64,000 nucleotides of DNA from Rheum nobile (taxonomy: Eukaryota; Streptophyta; Magnoliopsida; Caryophyllales; Polygonaceae), in assembly GCA_027886185.1 (NCBI GenBank), contig WOAB01000093.1, positions 6,634,001 to 6,698,000 on the forward strand, read 5' to 3'. The notes beneath the pieces were generated by a model. It made no database searches. It was not told the origin of the DNA and saw only the letters and a list, made by a program, of their open reading frames with translations. The position numbers and the translations under genes were made by a program. Positions 54,524 to 63,660 of the stretch are shown piece by piece. Numbering within the stretch: position 1 is the first letter of the stretch; each line of letters starts with the position of its first letter.

Positions 54524-55957
54524 ATGGTCCACACCCGTGCTACTAATTCCCCTCTACTTGGTTTTAATTCAGAGATTGAGAGAACCCTTTCCCAGGGTCG
54601 CAGAATAAATCGTGCTTTGGTTTTTGATAATCCTGCGTTCGAGATGGCTGACGCAGAGCAGACGTTGAGACAATTGACCGCCCCTAACATGCAGCAGCAA
54701 CCGCTGGCTGTGCAGTTTCCTGAGTTGGGCGAGGGCGTAAATTTCGAGCTGAAGTCTGGGTTGATCCACTTACTCCCCCACTTCCATGGGATGAGTGGCG
54801 AAGACCCCAACAAGCATCTTGTTGAGTTCCATTCAGTGTGTAGCAGTATGAAGCCGAAGAACGTGATGGAGGACCAGATCAAGCTGAGGGCCTTTCCTTT
54901 TTCGCTGAAGGATGCGGCCAATGACTGGTTCTACTATCTCACTTCAGGGAGCATTGACACTTGGGTCAAGATGAAGAAAGCCTTCCTTGAGAAGTACTTC
55001 CCAGCTACCAAACTAAATAGCCTGAAGCGAACTATCAGCAACATCGAGCAGCAGTCTGGTGAATCGCTCTATGAGTATTATGAGCGGTTCAAGAAGATGA
55101 TATCCAGTTGCCCCTTCCACGGCTATTCTGAGCAGGACCTCGTACTTTATTTGTACGGTGGTCTTCTTGATGAAGAGAGAAGGATGATGAACGCTGCTTG
55201 TGGGGGGAACATCCTCAACAAGACTCCTGCTGCAGCTTTTGAGATTTTTTTTGAGCTTTCTGAGGGGTCCAGGCAATTCAGTAAAAGGGCGGGCATCCAA
55301 TCTGTGAGAGTTGCAGAATCTCAGCCCAATTCTACTCTTCTTGCTGAAATGGCTGAGATGAAGGAGATGATGAGGAGATGTATGATGAGAGGTGGCTTGC
55401 AGCAAGTCAAATCATGTGGGTTATGCTATGAAACGACGCATCCAACTGATGTATGCCCCACCCTACAAGAACCAACTGCTGAGGTGAACGCCATTGGCGG
55501 ATATGGCCCTCAAAGGCCAAAATATGACCCGTACTCCAGCACCTATAATCCAGGGTGGAGAGATCACCCAAATTTGAGATACGGGAACCAGCAGAACACT
55601 CATCAAGGGCATGAGACCCAGGATTTTCAGCAGTACCCCCAGCGGCAGTTTCAAGGAGGCCAAGCAGATCAAAGACCACAAGAACAGGGAGTTGCCCGCA
55701 TCACCAATCTTGAGGACCAGGTCAACACAATGGCGCAGTATATGAATACTTTGGCGCAGACCGTGGGAACCATACATCAAAACATGGTTCAGTTTCAACA
55801 CGAGACCAAGTCCAGCATACAGAACCTAGAGAAGCAGGTGGGGCAGATCTCCCAGACAGTTAGCAAGCTTGAAGCTAGAGTGTCACGAGCACTCCCATCT
55901 CAAACTGAGATAAATCCTAGGCAAAACGTCTACTCCATGACGTCAAGGCCCAGATGA
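54524..55957 (+). CDS. Gag protein of the Athila/Tat-type element
   Basis: Begins MVHTRATNSPLLGF at 54524 (an upstream in-frame ATG at 54479 is less likely). The Retrotrans_gag region is complete: LIHLLPHFHGMSGEDPNKHL, LRAFPFSLKDAANDWFYYL, KAFLEKYFP, SGESLYEYYERFKKM. A canonical zinc knuckle CGLCYETTHPTDVC starts at residue ~298. A coiled-coil-like C-terminal stretch follows (NLEDQVNTMAQYMNTLAQ). It ends at TGA 55955-55957, and the protease frame continues in phase 15 bases later. Codes for the capsid/nucleocapsid protein; no internal break is seen. Confidence 0.88.
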   Translation: MVHTRATNSPLLGFNSEIERTLSQGRRINRALVFDNPAFEMADAEQTLRQLTAPNMQQQPLAVQFPELGEGVNFELKSGLIHLLPHFHGMSGEDPNKHLVEFHSVCSSMKPKNVMEDQIKLRAFPFSLKDAANDWFYYLTSGSIDTWVKMKKAFLEKYFPATKLNSLKRTISNIEQQSGESLYEYYERFKKMISSCPFHGYSEQDLVLYLYGGLLDEERRMMNAACGGNILNKTPAAAFEIFFELSEGSRQFSKRAGIQSVRVAESQPNSTLLAEMAEMKEMMRRCMMRGGLQQVKSCGLCYETTHPTDVCPTLQEPTAEVNAIGGYGPQRPKYDPYSSTYNPGWRDHPNLRYGNQQNTHQGHETQDFQQYPQRQFQGGQADQRPQEQGVARITNLEDQVNTMAQYMNTLAQTVGTIHQNMVQFQHETKSSIQNLEKQVGQISQTVSKLEARVSRALPSQTEINPRQNVYSMTSRPR

Positions 55958-55972
55958 GAGCTTGAAGAAAAG

Positions 55973-56911
55973 ATGGGAACCAAGAAGTACAAGAATGAAC
56001 CGCGACCGCGGGCAATTTGCCACAATCGCGGGTCTGTTGAGCAAGAGAATGGGCAAGATGCTCCGATTAAGCGCGATCGCGGGCAGGATGACCGCGACCG
56101 CGGGGCCCCAGTGCAAGAACCGCAATCGCGGGGTGAAAACCGTGATCAAATTTCGGAAAATGGGCCGTCTCCACTTACTTTCATGACACGGTATGTCTAC
56201 CCGGAGGGATATTTTGACATCCCAGTGCCATTCCCTGCAGCACTAGAAGATGACGAACCCATTGAGGGGCTGAAGGGAATGTTCGAGACATTCAGGAACT
56301 ACAAGGTGACCCCCCAATTGAGCAAAGCAATGCCTCGCTTTGCAAACTTCCTGAGGGAGCTATGCAAGCTCAAGAAGGAGCAAAAGGAGCGGTCGAAGAA
56401 AAAGGTGAAAGTCAAGAAGGATGTCTCGGTTGTGATGCAAAAGAAGATCCCGAAAAAGTGTAAAGATCCCGAGATGTTTAGTGTACCCTACAAGATTGGG
56501 GAAACCGAGTTCAGCGAGACATTGCTGGATTTGGGAGCCTCAATCAATGTCCTACCACTGTCCGTCTACAACACCCTCAATGTCGGACCACTAGAAAGCA
56601 CGGAAATTGTCATCCAACTGGCTGACAACTCCGTCATCATTCCTGAGGGCGTTGTGAAGGACGTTTTGGTGAGCGTCAATACCCTCGTCTTCCCTGCAGA
56701 CTTCTTCGTCATGAACACAGGGAAACAAGGAGGACGAGTAATGCTAGGGAGGCCTTTCATGAAGACCTCCAACACAAAGATCGACGTGGGCATAGGTACG
56801 ATAAGCATGGAGTTTGACCGGAGGAAGGTAGAGCACAAGCTGAAGTCCATTCAGGAGCATCCCCCAGATTCAAGAGTGCAGAGTGCGGTTGCAGGAGGCA
56901 ACCCAGGTTGA
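55973..56911 (+). CDS. Aspartic protease region of the Athila/Tat-type element
   Basis: 312 codons in the same frame as gag, after one UGA; could be expressed by readthrough, or the UGA may be a C-to-T nonsense mutation. The N-terminal ~60 residues contain repeated NRG/RDRG units encoded by the CCGCGACCGCGG-type motif (55999-56150). The retropepsin part has DLGASINVLPLSVYNTL, where DLGA is the Athila/Tat form of the catalytic DSGA, and VMLGRPFMKT. The frame then ends at 56911, where other family members continue into RT. No RT, RNase H or integrase follows. Confidence 0.85.
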   Translation: MGTKKYKNEPRPRAICHNRGSVEQENGQDAPIKRDRGQDDRDRGAPVQEPQSRGENRDQISENGPSPLTFMTRYVYPEGYFDIPVPFPAALEDDEPIEGLKGMFETFRNYKVTPQLSKAMPRFANFLRELCKLKKEQKERSKKKVKVKKDVSVVMQKKIPKKCKDPEMFSVPYKIGETEFSETLLDLGASINVLPLSVYNTLNVGPLESTEIVIQLADNSVIIPEGVVKDVLVSVNTLVFPADFFVMNTGKQGGRVMLGRPFMKTSNTKIDVGIGTISMEFDRRKVEHKLKSIQEHPPDSRVQSAVAGGNPG

Positions 56912-57836
56912 GAAGTACAGCAGGACGTCGTGACGCGACGATAACTATGGCGCTGCTCGGGAGGCAACCCGAGGTATGAGTTGCTGAACTCATCTTTGTT
57001 TCTTTGCTTCGTTAGGATTTGTTATTGTGTTTTTAGAATTCTTTGCTTTAGTTGCCATTTTCTTTTCTTTTTTTTCTTTCTTCTGTGAGCCGTTAGAACT
57101 AACCTTGCAGCGGAGCCCAGACCTCAGTGACCCGCGACCGCGGTATCGATCCCGCGATCGCGGTTTCCCCACGATGTTCCACGGAGTTTAGTTCTAAAAA
57201 AAAAACGCGATTGCGGGTACTGTTCACCCGCGATCGCGGGGTTACTGTGCATCAAAAAAAATAGAAAAAGTCAAAAAGCAAAAAAGACATACATGAAAAT
57301 CCTGGGACAAGTCGAAAACCCGAAAGGGCAGCTTGGGTAATAAGCAGGTGGCCCGGACCAGCGCTAGGCTGGGGTAAAAAGGTGTCTGAGTGACGTGAGC
57401 ATATGTGAGCACCTCTATGAAAAAAATACGAGTGGCTAGGATGAAAACCCGAAAAGGCTCCTAGGCAAAATGAGTGAAAAGAAGAGGAGTGATTTTAGGA
57501 TCTCATTTTACCTGAAGGGGCGACATAAGAAGAGGAGACAAAGAAGGATTGTCGGGTAGGTCACTCTGGGAGGCATAAGGAGTCATAGATGGAGGCTAGG
57601 ATTAGAGGTCACTTTACACTATTGGATGTCCGGGCTAAGCTTGGGGGAAGTACTCTGCTTGCCCCTTAAGCTTGTTGATGGAGGATGTGTTGTGAATGAG
57701 ATTGGTGCCAAGAGCTTGGCATGGGTTAAGCGCAACTCTTAGTACATTGTGTTTGGAGAGATGCTTCATGAGGCCTTGGGTGTTTCATTGGAGGAGTAGG
57801 CTCATTATTAGCTTACTCGAGGGCGAGCAAGGTCTA
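56912..57836 (+). other. 3' non-coding region of the gag-pro element
   Basis: About 925 bases without coding potential. At 56956-56973 is CTCGGGAGGCAACCCGAG, a 6-bp hairpin with loop AGGCAA, matching the GGGAGGCAACCC signature found after pol in many Athila-type elements. Four more GC-rich motifs lie at 57132-57143, 57152-57163, 57206-57217 and 57228-57240. Confidence 0.7.
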
Positions 57837-57850
57837 AGCATGGGGGAGTT
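57837..57850 (+). promoter_or_regulatory. Polypurine tract of the gag-pro element
   Basis: AGCATGGGGGAGTT directly before the 3' LTR start TGATAAGC. Confidence 0.85.
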
Positions 57851-59186
57851 TGATAAGCACTACTTTATAGGGCTTAACTAAGAGTTATTAGAGGGTTTTA
57901 TTGGTGTCATTCAGGTAGATTTAGACACATTCTTGTGCATGGAATTTGGAGGCGAAGTTTTGGTGTTTTGGAGATGTTTTAAGCCTACTTGAAGATTGTT
58001 AGAGACATTGAGTAAGGAGCAGCCAAGAGAAGGCCTATAGAAGAGTAGAAGTGAAGATTACAGACGCAGAAGGTCGAGCATTAACCGCGATCGTGGGCAA
58101 GGGTGCCGCGATTGCGATTCCTCGGGCAAGTCGAGAGTTTTCCGCAGGCACGGAGGAATGTGAAGAGCGCAGAGCCACAAGAGGCCGCGATCGCGGTAAA
58201 TGGGCCGCGATCGCGGGTCGTCGACGCTGGAAGTTCTAACTTTTCCCGAGTCTATCTTTTCTAATTTCTTTTCTTATTTTTCCATTTTATTTCGTTTTAT
58301 TTCTTATTGGGCTAGGTCATTTGTTAGAGGCCCTATATATACTCTATTTAGCATTAGGTTAAAAAGGAGTTTTTTCCAAGTTCTAGTTTTTTGCAATTTC
58401 AATTCATCGTTGCCACTTTTCATACCTTTGGAGTTCATCATGTTTATGAGGAGCTAAGCCTCTTTTGCTTAGTCCGGTAATGGAAGCATAAGTTTATTCA
58501 TCTGGTTGTGAGGTTTTGTTCCTATCTATCTTATCCTATTGAGTTATATCTTTTCTCTTGAGCAAATTCTTATTTGGATGTTTGTTGGTTTATCTAGATT
58601 GATCACCTAGGTTTATTGCTTTCATTCATATTGCTAATACTAGGGAACTGTTGGGCTAACGCTCTAGTTCGAGTAGCGAGCATAGATTCTTATCTGCCAC
58701 TGTGGAATTTATCTATGTAGGGAATTGATTACATGTTGAATGCTTCTGGTTGAGGTGTTATGTGTATCCTGGTTAATTCTTAAGTTCATTGCTGCCTTTG
58801 GGTTGAATCACTAGTGGTACTAGGGTTATTCATTGGTAAGGGTTCTTAGGGATGGTTTCTCTATTAATCTACACAAGATCAGGACAGGAATAACCGAATA
58901 GGAAGATAGGGCATAATCAAGGAACAACCTTTGAATGACTTATGTGGACATTGCTTGGCTAAGTGTTTTCTCTCTTTGATATTTTCATCATATACTTTGA
59001 TATGTTTGACTTAATTGTGACCAACCAACCTACAACTCCCCCTTCTTGTTACTATTGCATGCGAACAACACATAGATTAATCCCTTCCTCTCTGTGGATT
59101 CGACCCCTGCTTACCCTAACTACTTGTTTAGGTTTTGCTAGGATTTTATTTGATTGATTAGGTGATACGACTTAAACCTTCTATCA
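57851..59186 (+). repeat. 3' LTR of the gag-pro element
   Basis: 1336 bases, the same length as the 5' LTR. Several of its GC-rich motif copies carry C-to-T or G-to-A changes relative to the 5' LTR (for example CGCGATCGTGG for CGCGACCGCGG). Confidence 0.95.
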
Positions 59187-59191
59187 ATAGC
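59187..59191. repeat. Target-site duplication ATAGC, right
   Basis: Matches 53098-53102. Confidence 0.92.
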
Positions 59192-59832
59192 CTTGTCACG
59201 TAGAGCACTTGACCAAAGTGATGGTCTTCACACGTCCAAAGTGATGGACAATTACGATCAAATAGATGATCAAGACGTTCGCTAGAGGAACGTCGGATAA
59301 ATGCTCGAAGCGATGAGCTACGGGGTAGGATCGATCCTAGGGATCGTAGGGGTTGATGTTAGGATTCAAGGAAGGAGATAACTCAACTTAACAATTCAAA
59401 TCAACATGATCTTATGAATGAATGAAAAAGGGGTTAAATAGTCTAGACAAAACCTAGTAAGGGAAGTAGGCTAACTAATAAACATCCAAAGGGTGGGCCG
59501 GCCCAAAACACATAAGGGGCACGCCCAACCTGTCCCAAAACTAGCTAAAATAGTCTAAATAAATTAGGAAAGAAAACTATAAAAGATAGGCGAGACTTAA
59601 GGCAAGTCTCGGGTCTTCCTCGACGCGTCGGTGCCCAAAATAGCAAGTTTGTTTCACCGGGCAACTGGATAGTTTCATAGGCATTATTCTTACCAAACTA
59701 AAGTACTCATAAATTGATGGATATGGTGAGAAGATAGCCTAGGAAAAGCTGGAAACTGCCTGCTGGAACATCATGCCCTAATCGGACGATCATGATCATC
59801 GACAAGGCATTGGCGGCGCCGTGAAGGCTGAA

Positions 59833-60060
59833 TTAGGGCGAGGCGTCACCCAACCCTTCATAGGTCAAGAGGAGGACACATTTAGGACTGTTTGACACTG
59901 AGTAACCTGCATAACTCTGGGTGACTAAAGATTGAGTTGCTTGTTCCATCGCCCTTGCATGAGCTCTAGTCATCGGGCCATTGGATTGCACTTGCATTGC
60001 TTCCTCTTTGTCCTTCGCCGTCATTGAGGGGGTCATAGAGCTATCAGGCACCCCCCACAA
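59833..60060 (-). pseudogene. Ty3/gypsy pol extreme C-terminus remnant
   Basis: 75-codon minus-strand frame containing GPMTRAHARAMEQ, resembling the GPMTRARA-type tail at the end of some plant Ty3/gypsy polyproteins, and ending LLLTYEGLGDASP. Nothing of integrase precedes it. Its position upstream of the LTR in element orientation is the evidence for a pol-LTR-gag arrangement. Assignment rests on a short motif. Confidence 0.55.
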
Positions 60061-60070
60061 AGGGCCTTAC

Positions 60071-60230
60071 TTCCATCAAGAAATCAGGCACGCCTACATG
60101 CATCAAAGACCGAGGTGCCCCACCCTCGGTTATTCAAGGGAACCATGGGCGACAACCCGTAAAGGGCACGGCTACTTCAACTCCAAATTAGCATCAAAAG
60201 CTTGGGCTCAGTCTAGTTCTTTCATCATGA
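60071..60230 (+). pseudogene. LINE B3 ORF1, C-terminal tail
   Basis: Short degenerate remnant before ORF2. Identified by position and by the conserved ATGA overlap at 60227-60230; sequence similarity to the B1/B2 tails is weak. The start is approximate. Confidence 0.5.
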
Positions 60231-63200
60231 TTATCGGAGCATGGAACATAAGGGGCTTCCATCACTCCCATAAAAAAGATGGTGTTAGAAAGTTTCTCAA
60301 AGAGAACAATGTATGCTTGATGGGAATCCTCGAAATGAAGCTCACCACTGACTTGGTGAAAAGGATGCTACAAAGGAAATTCTGAGGCTGGGACCACGAC
60401 CATAATTTTGACGCGGACCGCACAGGTAGAATTCTAATTGTTTAGGAATTAGGATTCTTGCATTTTTTTTCTATTGATATCCTTGTCTCTAGTGCACAAC
60501 ATATTCATTTTAAGGTTACTTCCAAAGTCACCAGGGAAGTATTTTGTGCCACTTTTATGTATGGCCTTCATTCGATCAATTCTAGAAGGCCACTCTGGGA
60601 GGAGCTTGTTGAATTCAGCCCAAACAGTGTCTCGTCGTGGATTATACTAGGCGACTTTAATAGCATCATGCGATCTAATGAGAGAGTCAATGGGGCCAAC
60701 GAAGTCACCTTGCGTGAGATTACTGATTTAGCTGAGTGCGTTGCAACCGCCGGGATCAGTGACATCCGATCGGCTGGATCAATGCTTACTTGGTCTAATG
60801 GGACAGTTTGTAGCAAGCTCGATTGTCTGTTGGCAAATGATGCTTGGATTATTTGGGAGCACCACTGGGAAGGTCATTTCTCTCCCCCCCCCCCCCCCCC
60901 CCCCTCCGAGACATCTCTCGGATCAATCTACTTGTCTCGTCAAGTCCACTCGGACTGAGGTAACCAAGCAGAAACCCTTTAAGTTCTTCAATATGTTCGC
61001 CAGTCATGAAGACTTCCAACATATTGTGAAGGACATCTGGGAGCAGCTTGTTGAGGGTTTTCTCGAGTTTCAGCTTTGTAAGAAGCTCAAGTCGCTAAAG
61101 GGGCCGCTTAGGCTCCTCAATCGGCATCATTTTTCCCACATCTTAGCCAGAGCCAAGACAGCAACTGATGAGCTCAAATTGGCCCAGGAAAAGTACATTG
61201 GCGACCCATCCTCGGTGCACTTCCAAGGATTGGTTAATCCAAAAAAAGTCAAAGCCATCCGACTTGCTAGGGTCGAATACTTATTCTTCTCCAACAAGAC
61301 AAGTCCAAGTTCACCCTGCAATCGGAGCAATGCACCAAGTTCTTCCATAGCTTGGTCAAAAGGAAATCAAGGAGGAATCACATAGCCCGGATCATGAAAG
61401 TCGATGAGTCGTTCACAAGATCAGAGGTGAAAGTTGCCTCATAATTCATTTATTTCTATCAAGAGCTTCTTGGCAGCTCAGAGGCAACTCAGGGGGTGGA
61501 TATCACGGTCTTCTCGCATGGCGTCGTGATCACTCCAAACCAAGGCGTTGTGCTAACCGGACCGATATCAGATAAGGAAGTCAACGAAGCGCTATGGGAT
61601 ATTAGGGACGACAAATCTCTGAGGGCCCGATGTCTTTTCAGCAAAAAATTTCAAGAGCGTCTGGGGCACAGTGGGGAAGCTTGTTTGTGAGAGCATCCAT
61701 TTATTCTTTTGCTCCTGATTCCTTCTCAAGCAATTCAATCATGCAGCTATCACATTCCGAAGTCAAAAGTTGCCATACAAGTGTGAGATTTCAAGCCAAT
61801 ATCTTGTTGCAATGTTGTCTACAAGATCATCTCAAAGATAATCACCACCAGACTTGGGCCTCTTATGGGCGGTCTCATCAATAAGGCGCAAGATGCTTTC
61901 ATCAAGGGGAGAAGTCTTGCGGACAACGTCCACCTGGTTCAGGAGTCTCATGGGATTTCATCTGGGGCGTCTTAGAGGGTGTCCGCTTCCCCTCGATGTT
62001 TGTTTCATGGATTATGGAGTTAGTCACCACCACTTCATACTCAGTTGTCCTTAATGGTCAGCTCCACGGCCACTTCAAGGGGGCTAAGGGCCCTCGACAA
62101 GGTGACCCACTTTCCCCCTTGTTGTTTGTTTTGTGCACTAAATACCTGTCAAGGCTCCTCCGCAAGGCTACCACCGACTCTAACTTCAACTTCCACTCGC
62201 AATACGAGGCGCTCCAGCTCACGCACCTTGCATTCACGGACGACATCATTCTCATGGTTCAAAGGGATCTTCCCTCTGTCCATATCCTCATGGACTCATT
62301 GGGACAATTCTCAAGAAGCTCGGGCCTAGTTATGAGTGAGCTGAAGTCTAGTATTTTCATTGCTAGGGTCAAAGGCACATTGAAGAGAGACATCATATCA
62401 GCCACTGGATATCGGGAGGGCTCTTTCCCCTTTCGCTACCTTGGGATCCCAATCGTGGCCTCGTGCTTGAGCGCTAGGCACTTTGCACCCCTAATTAAGC
62501 AAATCAGTTAGCATATTTGATCTTGGTCCTAGGACTCATTCTCCTATGATGGGAAAGTGGAGCTCATTCGATCGGTGATACAAGGCATAATTGGTTTCTG
62601 GCTGCCCATTACTCCACTTCACAAGGTGGTGCGGGAGTCAATTATCAAAATTTGCCGCAACTTCCTATGGAAGACTGCCAGGGTCGCTTGGGACGATGTA
62701 TGCGTCCCTAAAGAAGAAGGTGGACTGAGGCTCAAAAACTTGGAGGTCTGGCACTTGGCATTCATGTCTAAGACGCTTTGGGACATTCACACTAAAAAGG
62801 ACTCACTCTGGGTCAAGTGGATTCACCAGGAATTCCTACAATCTTCTGATGTTTAGCACTGGATTGGCCACCCTAGGGATTCGTCTTTCATCAAACAGAT
62901 TCGCCTGGTCAGGGACACCATTGTCATGAAAGAAGGGACAGTCGATGGAGGCATTCATAAGCTCGACTTAGTGGCAAGGCCGGAAACCGTCAATGTTGGG
63001 GCTGCATATGAGATATTCAGGAGATCTAGAGAAAGGGTCAGTTGGGCCAGAGTTGTGTGGAAATCAGGCATCACGCCTAAGAACGCTTTCATCGTTTGGC
63101 TCGCTGCACGCGGGGCGCTCCCCACAAAAGACAGACTAGGATTCCTTCACCTTGACCCAACATGCCTCTTGTGCCCAGCTGGGAGTGAATCCATCGACCA

Positions 63201-63521
63201 CTTGTTTTTTCACTGCCAGTTCAACCGATCAATACGGCAGCTAATCAAGAATTGGATAAAAATCTCGGGCGCCCCTATCAGCTTGGATGAGTCATTCTCA
63301 AAGCTTTCAGACAAATGAGACGGCCTTGCTCACAAACGCAAGGCCAAGAGGACTGCACTTGGGGCCACAGTCTACTTCATATGGCAAGGAACATGAAAAT
63401 CTTTGAAGGCAACGAGCTGACCATAGATAATGTCGTTCACATGATCAAGACTAGTGTGTACAAGGTTATGCTCCCCTTGTACCCACAAGTGCTCTCCCCT
63501 TTCAGCATAATTGATATTTGA
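60227..63521 (+). pseudogene. LINE B3 ORF2 endonuclease-RT, heavily degraded
   Basis: Starts MIIGAWNIRGFHHSHKKDGV. Breaks include a TGA at 60383-60385, a frameshift near 60450, a C21 tract (60884-60904), several further shifts between 61270 and 61990, and stops near 62509 and 62854. A deletion near 61940 joins LVQE directly to the WDF region, removing RT motif A (VDIRKAFD in relatives). Later RT and zf-RVT pieces are legible: PRQGDPLSPLLF, FTDD, FPFRYLGIPI, KNAFIVWLAARGALPTKDR, CLLC ... HLFFHC. Ends near 63521. Clearly dead and the oldest LINE here by decay. Confidence 0.9.
60884..60904 (+). repeat. C21 homopolymer inside LINE B3 ORF2
   Basis: Twenty-one consecutive C in the endonuclease region. 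A slippage product or an assembly artefact; it shifts the frame. Confidence 0.9.
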
Positions 63522-63660
63522 ACTTGTAAGTCGCTCGCCTGTGAGTCGGCCTTAGTTTTTCGCAAGCTTCATGTAATGTAAGCCCTCGGGCATTGTATTG
63601 CTGGCGGTATATTCCTAATACCTCGTGCTTTCTAATCAATTTTACATTTGATCGGAAGAA
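63522..63660 (+). other. LINE B3 3' UTR with degenerate stem-loop
   Basis: Aligns with the B1 and B2 3' UTRs (GTAAGCCCTCGGGCATTG). Hairpin reduced to GGTAT-ATTCCTA-ATACC at 63606-63622. Ends TTGATCGGAAGAAA. Confidence 0.7.

Larger units (their letters stand above)
53103..59186 (+). mobile_element. Athila/Tat-type LTR retrotransposon with gag and protease only (6084 bp)
   Basis: Two LTRs of exactly 1336 bases (53103-54438, 57851-59186), each TGATAAGC ... CTATCA, flanked by ATAGC duplications. A tRNA-Asp-type primer site follows the left LTR and a polypurine tract precedes the right one. The interior holds gag and an aspartic protease but no RT, RNase H or integrase, so it must use enzymes from another element. 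In the first ~270 LTR bases I count about 14 differences, all but one transitions, as expected of methylated plant repeats. Confidence 0.95.
52985..59775 (-). repeat. LTR of the truncated Ty3/gypsy element, interrupted
   Basis: LTR sequence lies at 52985-53102 and from 59187 to about 59775; everything between is the nested element and its ATAGC duplication. The right border is the first plausible TGATG-type start after the pol remnant and is uncertain. A TATTTAACCC-like box lies on the minus strand near 59435. Confidence 0.55.
50967..60070 (-). mobile_element. Ty3/gypsy fragment in pol-LTR-gag order, hosting a nested element
   Basis: In minus orientation: a pol C-terminal remnant (60060 to 59833), an LTR (about 59775 to 52985, interrupted by the 53103-59186 element), a primer site, and a 5' gag region truncated at about 50967. 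A single element would not have pol upstream of its 5' LTR, so this looks like part of a tandem element. No duplication is visible at the outer ends; the left junction shows 8 bases of microhomology. Right boundary is approximate. Confidence 0.65.
49764..63660 (+). mobile_element. LINE copy B3, the most decayed, split by nested LTR elements
   Basis: Leader and ORF1 N-terminal half at 49764-50966; the ORF1 tail and ORF2 resume at about 60071 and run to 63521. Between them lies a minus-strand Ty3/gypsy fragment containing a complete plus-strand gag-pro LTR element. That the two halves are one LINE is inferred: left half stops inside the DUF4283-like domain, right half begins in the ORF1 tail, with the missing middle deleted. 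It ends ATCGGAAGAAA like B1. Confidence 0.8.
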
